This document shows, one piece after another, positions 9,635-17,771 of a stretch of 27,410 bases of DNA. The stretch lies in NCBI GenBank assembly GCA_036399835.1, contig DASWMI010000049.1:1-27410 (forward strand). Direction: 5' to 3'. Both the position numbers and the translations under genes were made by a program. The notes under the pieces are model-generated. The model had not been told where the DNA came from and made no database searches. It saw only the letters and a list, made by a program, of their open reading frames with translations. Each line of letters starts with the position of its first letter. Position 1 is the first letter of the stretch. Source of the stretch: DASYML01 sp036399835 (GTDB lineage Bacteria; Acidobacteriota; Blastocatellia; Pyrinomonadales; Pyrinomonadaceae).

Positions 9635-10417
9635 ATGAATTTATTGAAAAGGTCGATGTTGATACTGGTCCTGCTCATGATAGCTTCTTTATTAAACGTG
9701 CAGGCGCTGTCTCGGCAGAAGAAGCCAAAGCAGGATATTCAAATCACCTGGCTCGGTCATGCTGCGTTTGAGATCGTCTCGGCGGGCGGGACGAGGATTC
9801 TGATTGATCCTTTCCTTAAGGAGAATCCGGCGACTCCGGCTGAGTTTAAGGACCTCTCGCGCTACAAACCGAATTTTATTCTGGTGACGCATTCGCACGG
9901 CGACCATCTGGGCGATGCGATTGCGATTGCCAAAGCCAGTAAGGCCAAGCTGGTCAGCATCAACATGCCAGCCGTCTTCCAGAGAGAAGGGCTGCCGGAT
10001 GAACTGGTCCAGGTTTGCAATGTCGGCGGGACGCTTAACCTCGGCGACCTTAAGGTGCATGTCGTGCCTGCGATGCACGGGAGCGAGCCGAGCGGGCGTC
10101 CCGTCGGTTTCGTCGTGGAATTTTCAGACGGGCGCTCGGTTTATCATCAGGGCGACACATGGATTTTCGGTGACATGGCTTTGATACAGGAGTTCTATCA
10201 CCCGGACATCATCCTGATGAACGTCGGCGGAAAAGCCTACGGGCAAAGCCCCGAAGTCGCCCTCATAGCCATCAACAGATACTTCAAGCCTCAAACTATT
10301 ATTCCCATGCACTACGCTTCCTTGCCGGACATGTCAACCGAGACGGAAGTGCGCGCGGCGATAGGCAAGGACCAGCGAGTGCAGTTTATGAAGCCCGGGC
10401 AAACGAAAACCTTTTGA
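9635..10417 (+). CDS. Exported UlaG-like metallo-beta-lactamase-fold hydrolase (UPF0173 type)
   Basis: This 260-residue protein has an N-terminal signal sequence (basic MNLLKRS, hydrophobic core to about residue 25) followed by a metallo-beta-lactamase fold of the UlaG/UPF0173 type. The strand QITWLGHAAFEI is typical of that family. The metal-binding motif is HSHGDH (86-91). Further ligands are likely in PAMHGSEPSG, HQGDTW and PMHYASLP. The chosen ATG follows GGAGGAG by seven to eight bases. Most UPF0173 members are about 225 residues and cytoplasmic; the extra N-terminal leader makes this one periplasmic or lipid-free exported. It is probably a metal-dependent hydrolase of unknown substrate. 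It may be cotranscribed with the upstream protease if the weak hairpin does not terminate. Confidence 0.9.
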   Translation: MNLLKRSMLILVLLMIASLLNVQALSRQKKPKQDIQITWLGHAAFEIVSAGGTRILIDPFLKENPATPAEFKDLSRYKPNFILVTHSHGDHLGDAIAIAKASKAKLVSINMPAVFQREGLPDELVQVCNVGGTLNLGDLKVHVVPAMHGSEPSGRPVGFVVEFSDGRSVYHQGDTWIFGDMALIQEFYHPDIILMNVGGKAYGQSPEVALIAINRYFKPQTIIPMHYASLPDMSTETEVRAAIGKDQRVQFMKPGQTKTF

Positions 10418-10498
10418 GCTTGTAGACTCCATCGGCACACACCATCCGACAGCTCTTGCGATGAGCAACAGCGTTTCGGGTGGAAATAGAAATACCTC

Positions 10499-10765
10499 AT
10501 GAGAAAAGCTACTTACGGCGAACGCCTGCGTTACGCCTTTGATAAAAGTTTGTCCGGGGGCACAATCTCCCTCATCGGCTGGCTCGGTCTGGCTTCAAAG
10601 CGGCATCAGTGAAAATCTGGGGCGTCTTTCAATCGAATTTGAAGCGGGCGACACGACCGACCGAAAAATGCCAGCCGCGCTTACGGCGTCCGCGTCAATC
10701 CGCCAAAATCCGAGATGGTCGCGTTTCAAATCGGGGACAAAATCATCGTCCCGGCGGAAGCTTGA
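10499..10765 (+). pseudogene. Collapsed remnant of a CASTOR/POLLUX-type ion-channel gene
   Basis: A frame from the ATG at 10499 encodes 37 residues, beginning MRKATYGERLRYAFDKSLSG and continuing TISLIGWLGLAS, then stops at 10610. This resembles the N-terminus of bacterial CASTOR/POLLUX-related ion channels (RYxFDxxMSxGTxxLIGWLxL). About 80 bases later, in another frame, AYGVRVNPPKSEMVAFQIGD and KIIVPAEA end at a stop at 10765, resembling the extreme C-terminus of the same family. The several hundred residues between are missing, so the two gene ends seem to have been joined by an internal deletion, with a frame change. Family recognition is from memory of conserved motifs and was not checked by alignment. 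No product should be functional, though the 37-residue peptide could still be made. Confidence 0.6.
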
Positions 10766-10824
10766 ACGTCTCAAGATTTGTTTGAGACCAACACCCTACG
10801 GCGTAAATTGAATGCCGTTTGGGG

Positions 10825-10850
10825 GTGGTCCAGCGCAGGGACTGGACCAC
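10825..10850 (+). promoter_or_regulatory. Stem-loop in the leader of the second alpha/beta hydrolase
   Basis: GTGGTCCAG (10825-10833) pairs perfectly with CTGGACCAC (10842-10850) around an eight-base loop, ending 29 bases before the hydrolase ATG. No T-run follows. It may end readthrough from upstream or affect translation of the next gene. Confidence 0.35.
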
Positions 10851-10879
10851 TCATTAACCACGCCGCCAGGTTCTCAAAG

Positions 10880-11665
10880 ATGAAACTTGAAGTTGTGACG
10901 CGAGAGCCGCAAGCGAAATCTGAGCATTCGCCATTATTGTTTGTGCATGGCTCGTGTCACGCGGCATGGTGCTGGGCGGAACATTTTCTGGATTACTTTG
11001 CCGGCCATGGTTATAGCTGTCACGCCGTCAGTTTGCGTGGTCACGGGCGGAGCGAAGGCGGCGCTCATCTACGCTGGGCCTCAGTTAAAGATTACGTTTC
11101 TGACGTGGCACAGATAGCAACTCGGCTCCCAGGCCCGCCCGTCTTGATAGGTCATTCCTTAGGTGGCCTGGTGGTCCAGAAATATCTGGAAGAGCACACG
11201 GCTCCGGCAGCAATCCTGCTTGCTCCTTCTCCGGCTTTAGGGATGTTCATCGAAGGATTCCATCTTTTTCTGAAAAGACCTCTGCTCTTCGCCAGACTGC
11301 TTCTCACGCTCAATGTCCGCACAGTTTACAGCACGCCTGCCTTAGCCAGAGAGATGCTCTTTTCTGCTGACATGGAGATGGAGAAGGTCGAAAAATATGC
11401 TGGGCTTTTTGGCGAAGAATCTTTTCGGGCCGCCCTGGACATGATGTTTTCCTTGCCAAAACCCGCGCGCGTCAAATCTCCTTTGTTGGTCCTGGGCGGC
11501 GCAAACGATGTGGTTGTTCGCCCGCGCGCGATAGAGCAGACAGGGCGCGCATATCAGGCTTCGTTCAAAATCTTTCCTAACATGGCGCATGACATGATGC
11601 TTGAAGATGGATGGGAAGCCGTCGCTCAATACATCCTCGAATGGCTGAAAACAAAAAATATATAA
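10880..11665 (+). CDS. Alpha/beta hydrolase (lysophospholipase/monoglyceride-lipase-like)
   Basis: This 261-residue soluble alpha/beta hydrolase shows the standard landmarks. The oxyanion strand is LLFVHGSCHAAWCW. RGHGRSEG is followed by the nucleophile elbow IGHSLGG (Ser93), with Asp210 in LGGANDVVV and His237 in NMAHDMM, a complete triad. A helical lid region lies between about residues 120 and 190. No signal peptide is present. The ATG at 10880 is preceded by a modest CCAGG; an in-frame TTG at 10778 would add 34 residues that run through the hairpin and look non-coding. It converges on the membrane-protein gene of the CHAT operon, with no obvious terminator in the 128 bases between. The lipase/esterase subtype is a guess; the fold is secure. 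Confidence 0.88.
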   Translation: MKLEVVTREPQAKSEHSPLLFVHGSCHAAWCWAEHFLDYFAGHGYSCHAVSLRGHGRSEGGAHLRWASVKDYVSDVAQIATRLPGPPVLIGHSLGGLVVQKYLEEHTAPAAILLAPSPALGMFIEGFHLFLKRPLLFARLLLTLNVRTVYSTPALAREMLFSADMEMEKVEKYAGLFGEESFRAALDMMFSLPKPARVKSPLLVLGGANDVVVRPRAIEQTGRAYQASFKIFPNMAHDMMLEDGWEAVAQYILEWLKTKNI

Positions 11666-11793
11666 AAGCAGGTGCGGTAAGAGAAACGTATGCGTCGATG
11701 CGACCGTTTGCGGAAAATTTATCAAGGCGCTCGGCGAGATTAATTGGACCAATCCGGCTCAATCTCACTCATAAGCACGTCGTTGACGGGGGA

Positions 11794-12831
11794 TTACCTT
11801 TTCACACGAAAGCTATACTGATTAATCTCTTCGGATTCGCCTTGTGCGGTCATCCCCAGCAACTTTAGTTGATAGTCACCGTCGGATAAAAGCCTTGCGG
11901 GCAACGTCAGAGTTAATCTTTTACCACTACCTCTGGCTCGGACTTTAATACTGCCGTTGAAATGGATATTTTTGCCTTCAACCATTGTCAAGACGGCGCG
12001 ATAGCTTCTGTATTTGTCGGCAGGCAGATCGAGTTTTAGCAGTACATGGATAGGGCTTGCGCTGTGTGGAATGACGATACGCGCCATTTCCCCTTCGCTT
12101 CGCAAAGCGGACGCTGAAAGGATGGCGGAAATAATCTGCGGTTGCGTGGGTCCGGCGTTGGTCCCGAATTCTCTGCCCGGTTTCCCTTCGGCTTTCAATC
12201 TGGTTAACTCTTCTTCTAATTTCGCTTGCTCGACCTGTTGGCTTTGGAGTTCTTCCTTCAACTCGTCGTTGCGCGAGCTGTGTTCGGCAACTTGCCGCTG
12301 CAAATCCTCTTCCTTAAGTTCCCGGGCGGCCTGTTGCTCTTTCAGTGAATCGAGTTGATTCTGTAGTCTCCATGATTTAATCAATAACCATCCGACCAAG
12401 AGCATCAAGACCAAAGCCGTGACCGCCAGTTGTAATCCGGCGACCCGGACCTGATTCCGCAAAGCGGCTCCGAAGGCACGCCACCAAGGAAGAGGCTGAG
12501 GAACATTTTTCTCCGACTCTTTCTCAACGGATGCCTGGGAGTATGCTCTGAGTGTCTGCGCAAAGCTGAGGTCTCCGTATCTTTCGGGCGTCACCAAGAA
12601 ACGTCTCTCGAAATTTTTCTGTTCTTCTTTTGTAAGTGTGCCTGACAGATAGTCGTCAATCAGTTCATCTTCCAGCGCGTTGACTAGCTCATAGTATTCA
12701 TTATCAATAAATATCCTTTGCTCAACTTCCTGTTGCGTGTCTTCGGGAAGTTGACCAAGTAGATATTGCTTAATCTGTTTTTCGTCTTCGATATTTAAAA
12801 TCATCTGGCAGATGCCCATCCCCTCTGACAT
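11794..12831 (-). CDS. Single-pass membrane protein with cytoplasmic anti-sigma-like N-terminus and coiled coil
   Basis: This 345-residue protein has four parts. The cytoplasmic helical region (1-125) contains IKQYLLGQLPEDTQQEVEQR and NALEDELIDDYLSGTL; this layout recurs in acidobacterial proteins beside ECF sigma factors and resembles an anti-sigma or zf-HC2-like domain without the zinc Cys/His motif. One transmembrane helix follows (about 131-153), then a strong coiled coil (about 155-215) and a beta-rich C-terminal domain (about 230-345) probably outside the membrane. It lies 39 bases after the sigma-factor gene and is last in the CHAT-sigma operon, so anti-sigma or sensor function is a reasonable inference. 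ATGs at codons 1, 5 and 10 are all possible; GGGG-rich Shine-Dalgarno-like sequence precedes each, at poor spacing. No family was confidently recognised. Confidence 0.85.
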   Translation of the reverse strand: MSEGMGICQMILNIEDEKQIKQYLLGQLPEDTQQEVEQRIFIDNEYYELVNALEDELIDDYLSGTLTKEEQKNFERRFLVTPERYGDLSFAQTLRAYSQASVEKESEKNVPQPLPWWRAFGAALRNQVRVAGLQLAVTALVLMLLVGWLLIKSWRLQNQLDSLKEQQAARELKEEDLQRQVAEHSSRNDELKEELQSQQVEQAKLEEELTRLKAEGKPGREFGTNAGPTQPQIISAILSASALRSEGEMARIVIPHSASPIHVLLKLDLPADKYRSYRAVLTMVEGKNIHFNGSIKVRARGSGKRLTLTLPARLLSDGDYQLKLLGMTAQGESEEINQYSFRVKR

Positions 12832-12870
12832 TCCCCTTCTGACAAACTATGGTTAAAAGATGAATCTATT

Positions 12871-13446
12871 TCATCCGGTTGTCGCCAGACTGAGACATTT
12901 ATCGACACACTCTTTGAGGCTGGCCCTGATTCTATGTGCCCGTATTCTCAACGCATTAAGCTCAATCCCCAAGCGTCGTGCCATCTCTCGACGATTATTT
13001 ATCCTCGCTTTTTTTTCCTCAAGATAATATTGCAAAACAATCTCGCGATTTTCCTGCGGGAGCAGTTTGATACACTGGTCGAGACATTCGTATTTGCGCT
13101 CTTTGTCTTCGTCCGCCGCGGGTAACTGCGGCAAAGGCTTCACCTTCTTTTTGACATATTCGAGATGGACATTACGCGCCACACCATAGAAGAAAAGTGA
13201 CGGGTCGCCGATATATGTGTCGGCGATATCTTTGACCTTCTTAGCCACGCGGTTGATTGTTTCATCGGCCAAGTCTTCGGCATCAAAACAGCCGCGCACG
13301 GTGAAGACCTTGATCAGGCGAGTGCGGATACGTTCATATTTCTCACCGGCCTGCTCGCGGTCCGGCGAAAGCCATGCCAGCAAAGTATCGAAAGCCTCCT
13401 GAGTTAACGCCCATTGTTTCTTTTGTCTGATTATGTGGTCCACCAT
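12871..13446 (-). CDS. ECF-type RNA polymerase sigma factor
   Basis: This 191-residue sigma-70-family protein has only the two domains typical of ECF factors. Region 2 (about 20-100) includes DAEDLADETINRVAKKV and FFYGVARNVHLEYVKKK. Region 4 (about 118-185) includes CIKLLPQENREIVLQYYL, followed by a helix-turn-helix MARRLGIELNALRIRAHRIR. The linker is short and Pro-rich. No extra C-terminal domain is present. It is the middle gene of a tight minus-strand operon, 48 bases after the CHAT gene and 39 before the coiled-coil membrane protein, so those two are the natural candidates for controlling it. The ATG at 13446 lacks a recognisable ribosome-binding site, suggesting translational coupling or a different start. 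Its promoter targets cannot be deduced, though the operon promoter could be one. Confidence 0.92.
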   Translation of the reverse strand: MVDHIIRQKKQWALTQEAFDTLLAWLSPDREQAGEKYERIRTRLIKVFTVRGCFDAEDLADETINRVAKKVKDIADTYIGDPSLFFYGVARNVHLEYVKKKVKPLPQLPAADEDKERKYECLDQCIKLLPQENREIVLQYYLEEKKARINNRREMARRLGIELNALRIRAHRIRASLKECVDKCLSLATTG

Positions 13447-13494
13447 ATTAAAGCGCGTGTTTCAGATTTAACGATAACAGCTTATCCCTGAGCC

Positions 13495-16400
13495 TTACTT
13501 CCACTCGCCATGCAATTCAAAAGCGGCCCAGTAATAAGGTGCGCTCCATTGCTTATGTTGCCAGATTTTTATCTGTGCTGTACGGAGCGCCGCCGCCGGG
13601 CTTTTGTTATCCTTCAGTATCCCTTGATAGAAGATGCTCATTAACTCTTTAGTGGCAGAATCATCTACCTTCCATAGACTCGCAACGACGCGCGCCGCTC
13701 CGGCGTACATAAAGCCTCTCGTCAACCCAACCAATCCTTCACCTTTAATCTCTTTGCCGAGGCCGCTGTTGCAGGCGCTCAAGACGACCAGTTCGGCCGG
13801 GAGCTTGAGATTGTAAATATCGTGAAGCCGCAAAAAGCCATCCTGCGCTTTGGCGTGAGCGTCGAAGAGCGAAAGGACTATGCCGGATAACTCCGGATGG
13901 ACATCGTTGAAAATCCCGTGCGTGGCAAAGTGTACCATTCTGTATTTGCTCAATTCGGAACTGCTGGCCGTCGCGCGGCTGGCCTCAAAACCAAGAGCTT
14001 TCATGGTCTTGCGCGCCGACGCCAAACTGATGATGACCTCGGCCTCCTCTCTTGAGCCGAGCAGGCGGGGCAGGCCTAACTGACTAGGCCCGCCGACATC
14101 TCTGAGCGAACGGTCCAGATAGCTCACGCCGGATTGCTGTTTGGGCGGCGAGGCCGCCTGGCGGTTGAGCGAAATTTTTAGACGCGGGTCATCGGCCTCG
14201 AAAACAGGGTCCGCCAGGACGGCCACTTCCTTCGGGGCAGCCGCGCGAGAGGCGATTTCACGTCTCAGAAGAGCCAGAACCGAAGCCGATGGCAGGCTGA
14301 CGATTTCGTGGTCCAGGATTAAGGGTACCGGCTCAGACATCTCCGGCGGCTTGCCGCTAATTTTTCTACCGCCGCCTCTTTCTTCAAGAGCAGGAACAGT
14401 CAAGGCGCTAAAGGGAATATATTGCAGTGGTCCGTCGGCGACGATTAACAGTCGTTTATTCTTGAGTTCATCGGCGGCTGGTCCAAGTAAGATGTTGCTC
14501 AGGGATTGCGCCTGTTTCCAGTACTGGCTATCGGCTGCCGCGACCCTCGCCTGATATTGCTCCATCCCCTCTTTCGAGAGGCGCTGTCGCGCCGTAAGCA
14601 AGCTGTATAGCTGACGTACCGGCTTCTCTATGACCTCGCCGGGAGGTAGCTCATAACTATTGATGCCGATAGGCGTCACGGTCCACAGGTAGCTGCGTTT
14701 CTCTCCCAAAAAATATTCCAGCAGAAGTGTGTTCTCATCCAGAACTTGGCGTTGAATCTCCGAGAGACTGAGAGGCTGCGGCTGTGTAAGCGCGGCATAG
14801 TGCGGGTTTTTAACTCTGATTTGAGCCCTCGCGTAATCCAGGTCAGCCGTGATTTCTCTTAGCTCTTTAGCAGCGGCTTGAGCCTGCGTTGCGGTATGCC
14901 GCCCGCTCAAAAGACGCACTTGATTCTCAGCTTTGAGATTGAGCAAGCGTTGCAATGAGCGTTCTTTATCGAGCAGCGCCATATCCGCGTCGTGGTGAAT
15001 ACCTGTGCGCGCTTCGTTTAAGATTTCCAGAAGGGTGCGAGAACGTGCGCTCTCGCTGGAATGTAAAGCCCTTTCGGCGAAGCTCTGCGATGGAGTCTGC
15101 TTGTCAATCTGCATCAGCAGGTCTATGTAAAGATCGTAATTCTGATGGACTGAGGCAAAGTATGAGGTGCGCAAATCCTCGCTCCCGATTTTCGTGCGTC
15201 GCGACTCGATCTCTTTAATCGTACCCTCCATGAGGGCCAGGGCTGCGGCAAGATTGCCCTGGTCACGCTCCACTCTCGCGATGTCGTAGATGGTCGCCAT
15301 TTCACCTTCACGATCCATCACTAACTGATTCAAGCTTAGGGCTTGCTGATAATATTCAAGGGCCTTCCGCCTTTCACCTGACAATTCGTAGAGTTGACCG
15401 AGCCCGCCGAGGATGTAAGCCTCAAGCCGCTTGTTCTCAAGTTTACGCGAGAGTGGTAGCGCCAGGTTGTATAACTGGAAGGCGTTCGTCGTGTCGCCCG
15501 ATGACCTGTAGACATCGGCCAGATGTTGCAGCATGTATGCTTCATTCCAGGGGTCGCCCACTTCGCGTAGGATCGTGAGCGCGCGTTGATAATGTTCGAG
15601 CGCTTTCTGGCGTTCTCCCAACTTTTGATAGACATCGGCTATGAGGCCAATCGAAAGCCCTTCATAATTGCGATTGCCCGCCTCCTTGTAGAGTTCAACG
15701 GCACGTGTATAACTATCAAGAGCCTGCTGTTCCTGACCGAGGACCAAATAGAAATGGCTAATTCCGTTGAGCGTCGCGGCCTCCCCGTTGCGATCACCTA
15801 TTTCACGGAAGATGCGCAATGCTTCGTTGAATAAATCAAGTGCGGCCTGCTTATCGCCTGAGACGGAAGCGATGCCCGCAAGTTGAGAAAGGGCCAGGGC
15901 TTGCCCTCGTCGCTCATCAGACATCCGCCACAAGGACAACGCACGCTCGAAAACATCTCTGGCTTTCTGTAAGTCTCCCAGGTCGTAATGAATATAGCCC
16001 AGATTAATCAGCACCAGAGCTTGCCCGCGATGATCGCCCAACTGCGTCCAGAGGTTAAAAGCCTGAGCGAAGAAGGTGTCGCGTGCCTTCGGCAGCTCGC
16101 CCATCATGTAAGCGACTTCACCCAGATTATTGAGCGCCTGCGCTTGGCCCAGGCGATCCCCCGCTTCAAGGCTCAAAGCCAATCCTCGATTGCAATACTC
16201 ATGCGCGTTCTTATTGTCACCCAGATAAATGTAGACATAGCCGAGGGCATTGACCGCCTCAATCTCTCCGGCTCGGTCATGCGTTTCCCGGCTCAACTTG
16301 AGCGCCTGGCTGTAATAGCCGAGCGCCTTCTGATATTCGCTGATGGTGAAGTAAACGTCGCCGATATTTTTGAGAGCTTTGATTTCATCAACCGCGTCTC

Positions 16401-16998
16401 CCAGTTTGTGCCAGGCCGCGCGGGCCGCTTCAAAACGCTCAAGAGCTTGCCGGAAAGAGTTGATGGTCCAACGTGCGCGCAGTTGTTCGCCTTCGATAAA
16501 ACTCTTCTCGGCAAGGCTCCGCTTAACATCCGTTTCCGAAGCCTCTCTGACTCCCTGAAGCATTACCTTGTAATGTCCGGCCTCCGGGCTTTTCTCCAGC
16601 ATCCGAACCCTCAATTGATATGTGCCTGAGCTGACCGCCGGGAGCGAAAGCATCAATGACCGCTGATTGCTCATCGGCGCTTCGATAAGTACGCGGCCAT
16701 CCGGCCCAGTCAATCTGGCTTCAATGGCGACGCCCGCGCGCTCTATAGACAAGCGACCGTAGCGGCGTGCAGGGAGGGCGATGACGTAGGAACGCACTTC
16801 GCCCTGGCGCACCTCTGCTTCAACAGCAGTTCCTTCAGAGAGCGCCGGAAGGCTCTCCTGTTGGGGCTGAGACTGACGGCTCTCCTGCATCGCCGTTGAG
16901 CTTTGGCTTGAAGCAACGGCGAGCGACGGCGCACACGGAGCGTAAAGCAGGATGAAGAGAGTTAGGCTATATCTCCGAAGTTGAGGGCATCGAATCAT
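13495..16998 (-). CDS. Exported CHAT-domain (caspase-like) TPR protein
   Basis: This protein is about 1167 residues long. The N-terminus (MIRCPQLRRYSL, then a hydrophobic core to about residue 31) is a signal peptide. A beta-sandwich region (about 50-145: VRQGEVRSYVIALPARRYG, LTGPDGRVL, GTYQLRV) resembles a pre-peptidase C-terminal domain. A long run of TPRs follows (about 180-610; repeated A-L-x-Y-Y-x-x-A-L and similar). The C-terminal CHAT domain carries the clan CD dyad His1027 (HFATHG) and Cys1076 (LSACNSG), then GLTRGFMYAGAARVVASLW and a closing PYYWAAFELHGEW. Both catalytic residues are intact, so proteolysis is possible; many CHAT-TPR proteins are unproven. It is first in the operon with the sigma factor and membrane protein. 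ATG 16998 is preferred because it gives a compact signal peptide; a GTG at 17016 would add six residues. Neither has a clear ribosome-binding site. Confidence 0.92.
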   Translation of the reverse strand: MIRCPQLRRYSLTLFILLYAPCAPSLAVASSQSSTAMQESRQSQPQQESLPALSEGTAVEAEVRQGEVRSYVIALPARRYGRLSIERAGVAIEARLTGPDGRVLIEAPMSNQRSLMLSLPAVSSGTYQLRVRMLEKSPEAGHYKVMLQGVREASETDVKRSLAEKSFIEGEQLRARWTINSFRQALERFEAARAAWHKLGDAVDEIKALKNIGDVYFTISEYQKALGYYSQALKLSRETHDRAGEIEAVNALGYVYIYLGDNKNAHEYCNRGLALSLEAGDRLGQAQALNNLGEVAYMMGELPKARDTFFAQAFNLWTQLGDHRGQALVLINLGYIHYDLGDLQKARDVFERALSLWRMSDERRGQALALSQLAGIASVSGDKQAALDLFNEALRIFREIGDRNGEAATLNGISHFYLVLGQEQQALDSYTRAVELYKEAGNRNYEGLSIGLIADVYQKLGERQKALEHYQRALTILREVGDPWNEAYMLQHLADVYRSSGDTTNAFQLYNLALPLSRKLENKRLEAYILGGLGQLYELSGERRKALEYYQQALSLNQLVMDREGEMATIYDIARVERDQGNLAAALALMEGTIKEIESRRTKIGSEDLRTSYFASVHQNYDLYIDLLMQIDKQTPSQSFAERALHSSESARSRTLLEILNEARTGIHHDADMALLDKERSLQRLLNLKAENQVRLLSGRHTATQAQAAAKELREITADLDYARAQIRVKNPHYAALTQPQPLSLSEIQRQVLDENTLLLEYFLGEKRSYLWTVTPIGINSYELPPGEVIEKPVRQLYSLLTARQRLSKEGMEQYQARVAAADSQYWKQAQSLSNILLGPAADELKNKRLLIVADGPLQYIPFSALTVPALEERGGGRKISGKPPEMSEPVPLILDHEIVSLPSASVLALLRREIASRAAAPKEVAVLADPVFEADDPRLKISLNRQAASPPKQQSGVSYLDRSLRDVGGPSQLGLPRLLGSREEAEVIISLASARKTMKALGFEASRATASSSELSKYRMVHFATHGIFNDVHPELSGIVLSLFDAHAKAQDGFLRLHDIYNLKLPAELVVLSACNSGLGKEIKGEGLVGLTRGFMYAGAARVVASLWKVDDSATKELMSIFYQGILKDNKSPAAALRTAQIKIWQHKQWSAPYYWAAFELHGEWK

Positions 16999-17151
16999 AG
17001 TTTGTGTGCTTGTCACGTGGGGTAAAGACTATCCGGGTAGTTAATCAATCAAGAATTGATAGTTGCTTCGTCTGACAAACACGGGCCAAAGTAGAGCGGC
17101 TCACAACTGGGAGCATTGCTGCTGCCCTTGAACACATGCCTGATGCCACTG

Positions 17152-17180
17152 ATTATAGTGGTCCAGAAACTGATTGAAAA
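17152..17180 (-). promoter_or_regulatory. Promoter candidate for the CHAT-sigma operon
   Basis: On the minus strand TTTTCA (17175-17180) and a perfect TATAAT (17152-17157) are 17 bases apart. The -10 box sits inside the inverted repeat CCACT/AGTGG. The leader to the ATG at 16998 is about 150 bases. The terminator just upstream means the operon needs its own promoter here. Confidence 0.5.
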
Positions 17181-17197
17181 GCCATTTCAGGCGGGCT

Positions 17198-17235
17198 AAG
17201 AAAAGAGAAAGCGGGCGGTCGCCAAGACCACCCGC
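17198..17235 (-). terminator. Rho-independent terminator of the Gly/Lys-rich small gene
   Basis: Read on the minus strand, GCGGGTGGTC and GACCGCCCGC form a ten-base stem with one mismatch around a TTGGC loop, followed by TTTCTCTTTTCTT. It lies about 80 bases after the stop codon of the 86-residue gene and separates it from the CHAT operon. Confidence 0.8.
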
Positions 17236-17315
17236 AAATAGAGAAACACTGTTTGAGACTCTCTCTTGATCTCAATCATCTTTATGAAGATGATTGGCAC
17301 AAACTTCTCGACGGC

Positions 17316-17576
17316 TTATTCATCTTGGATGAGGGTTGAGGTTGATTCCTCCTTGACCTTAGACTTATCCGATGATGCGCCGCCGGAGCCGCCTTTTGCT
17401 CCCTTTTTGCCTTTACCGGTCTTTTTGTTCTTCGTTGCGACGCCTTCCTCGGTCTCCTCCCCATCCATTAATAGGTCTGAAGTGCCGCTCGCCCCACTCC
17501 CACTTTCATTGTTTGCGGTTGCGCCGCCAGCCCCGCCTTTACTACCCGTCTTGCCTCCTGATTTCTTCGTTGCCAT
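17316..17576 (-). CDS. Gly/Lys/Ser-rich small protein with an internal duplication (unknown)
   Basis: This 86-residue protein was not recognised. It has low complexity: a basic Gly/Lys/Ser-rich first third (KKSGGKTGSKGGAGGA), a short acidic middle (LLMDGEETEEGVA), a second basic segment (KKTGKGKKGAKGGSGGA) that repeats the first, and a tail ending STSTLIQDE. There is no signal peptide, transmembrane helix or cysteine. Expression signals are good: GGAG eight bases before the ATG (AAAGGAGCGTTCAA) and a strong terminator downstream. It follows the S41 peptidase gene by 195 bases on the same strand. Possible readings are a nucleic-acid-binding, H1-like protein, an intrinsically disordered scaffold, or a substrate/precursor of the neighbouring peptidase. 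None can be chosen from sequence. The internal repeat and clean signals argue that it is a real gene. Confidence 0.75.
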   Translation of the reverse strand: MATKKSGGKTGSKGGAGGATANNESGSGASGTSDLLMDGEETEEGVATKNKKTGKGKKGAKGGSGGASSDKSKVKEESTSTLIQDE

Positions 17577-17771
17577 GTTGAACGCTCCTTTCGTTGAAAG
17601 CCTGCTGCCCGGCTTTAAGGAAGCCTCTCTATCATGGCAGATGAAAAGCTTCCATTGTTGTATGAATAGATGCTCCTAGCACCTCGCAAGGCTTCAGGAG
17701 CACGCTCGGACGATGCCGCGCCATTCTCTTCTACACGTCAATGGCCGGAGCGGCGACTGACAACCTACATA

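Larger units (their letters stand above)
16999..17315. other. Intergenic region upstream of the CHAT operon (317 bases)
   Basis: No gene is supported. The stretch holds the terminator of the upstream Gly/Lys-rich gene (17198-17235) and the operon promoter candidate (17152-17180). It also has two short inverted repeats: CCACT-GATTAT-AGTGG (17146-17161), which straddles the -10 box, and ATCAAT-CAAGA-ATTGAT (17044-17060) in the leader. Either could bind a regulator. Confidence 0.5.

Noticed and set aside
10539..10811. 90-codon plus-strand frame
   Set aside because: It runs across the ion-channel remnant in a different frame, is Ser/Arg-rich and shows no ribosome-binding site.
13495..17016. CRISPR-associated CHAT protease (Craspase-like)
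   Set aside because: No CRISPR repeats or cas genes are present, and this protein has a signal peptide and a sigma-factor partner.
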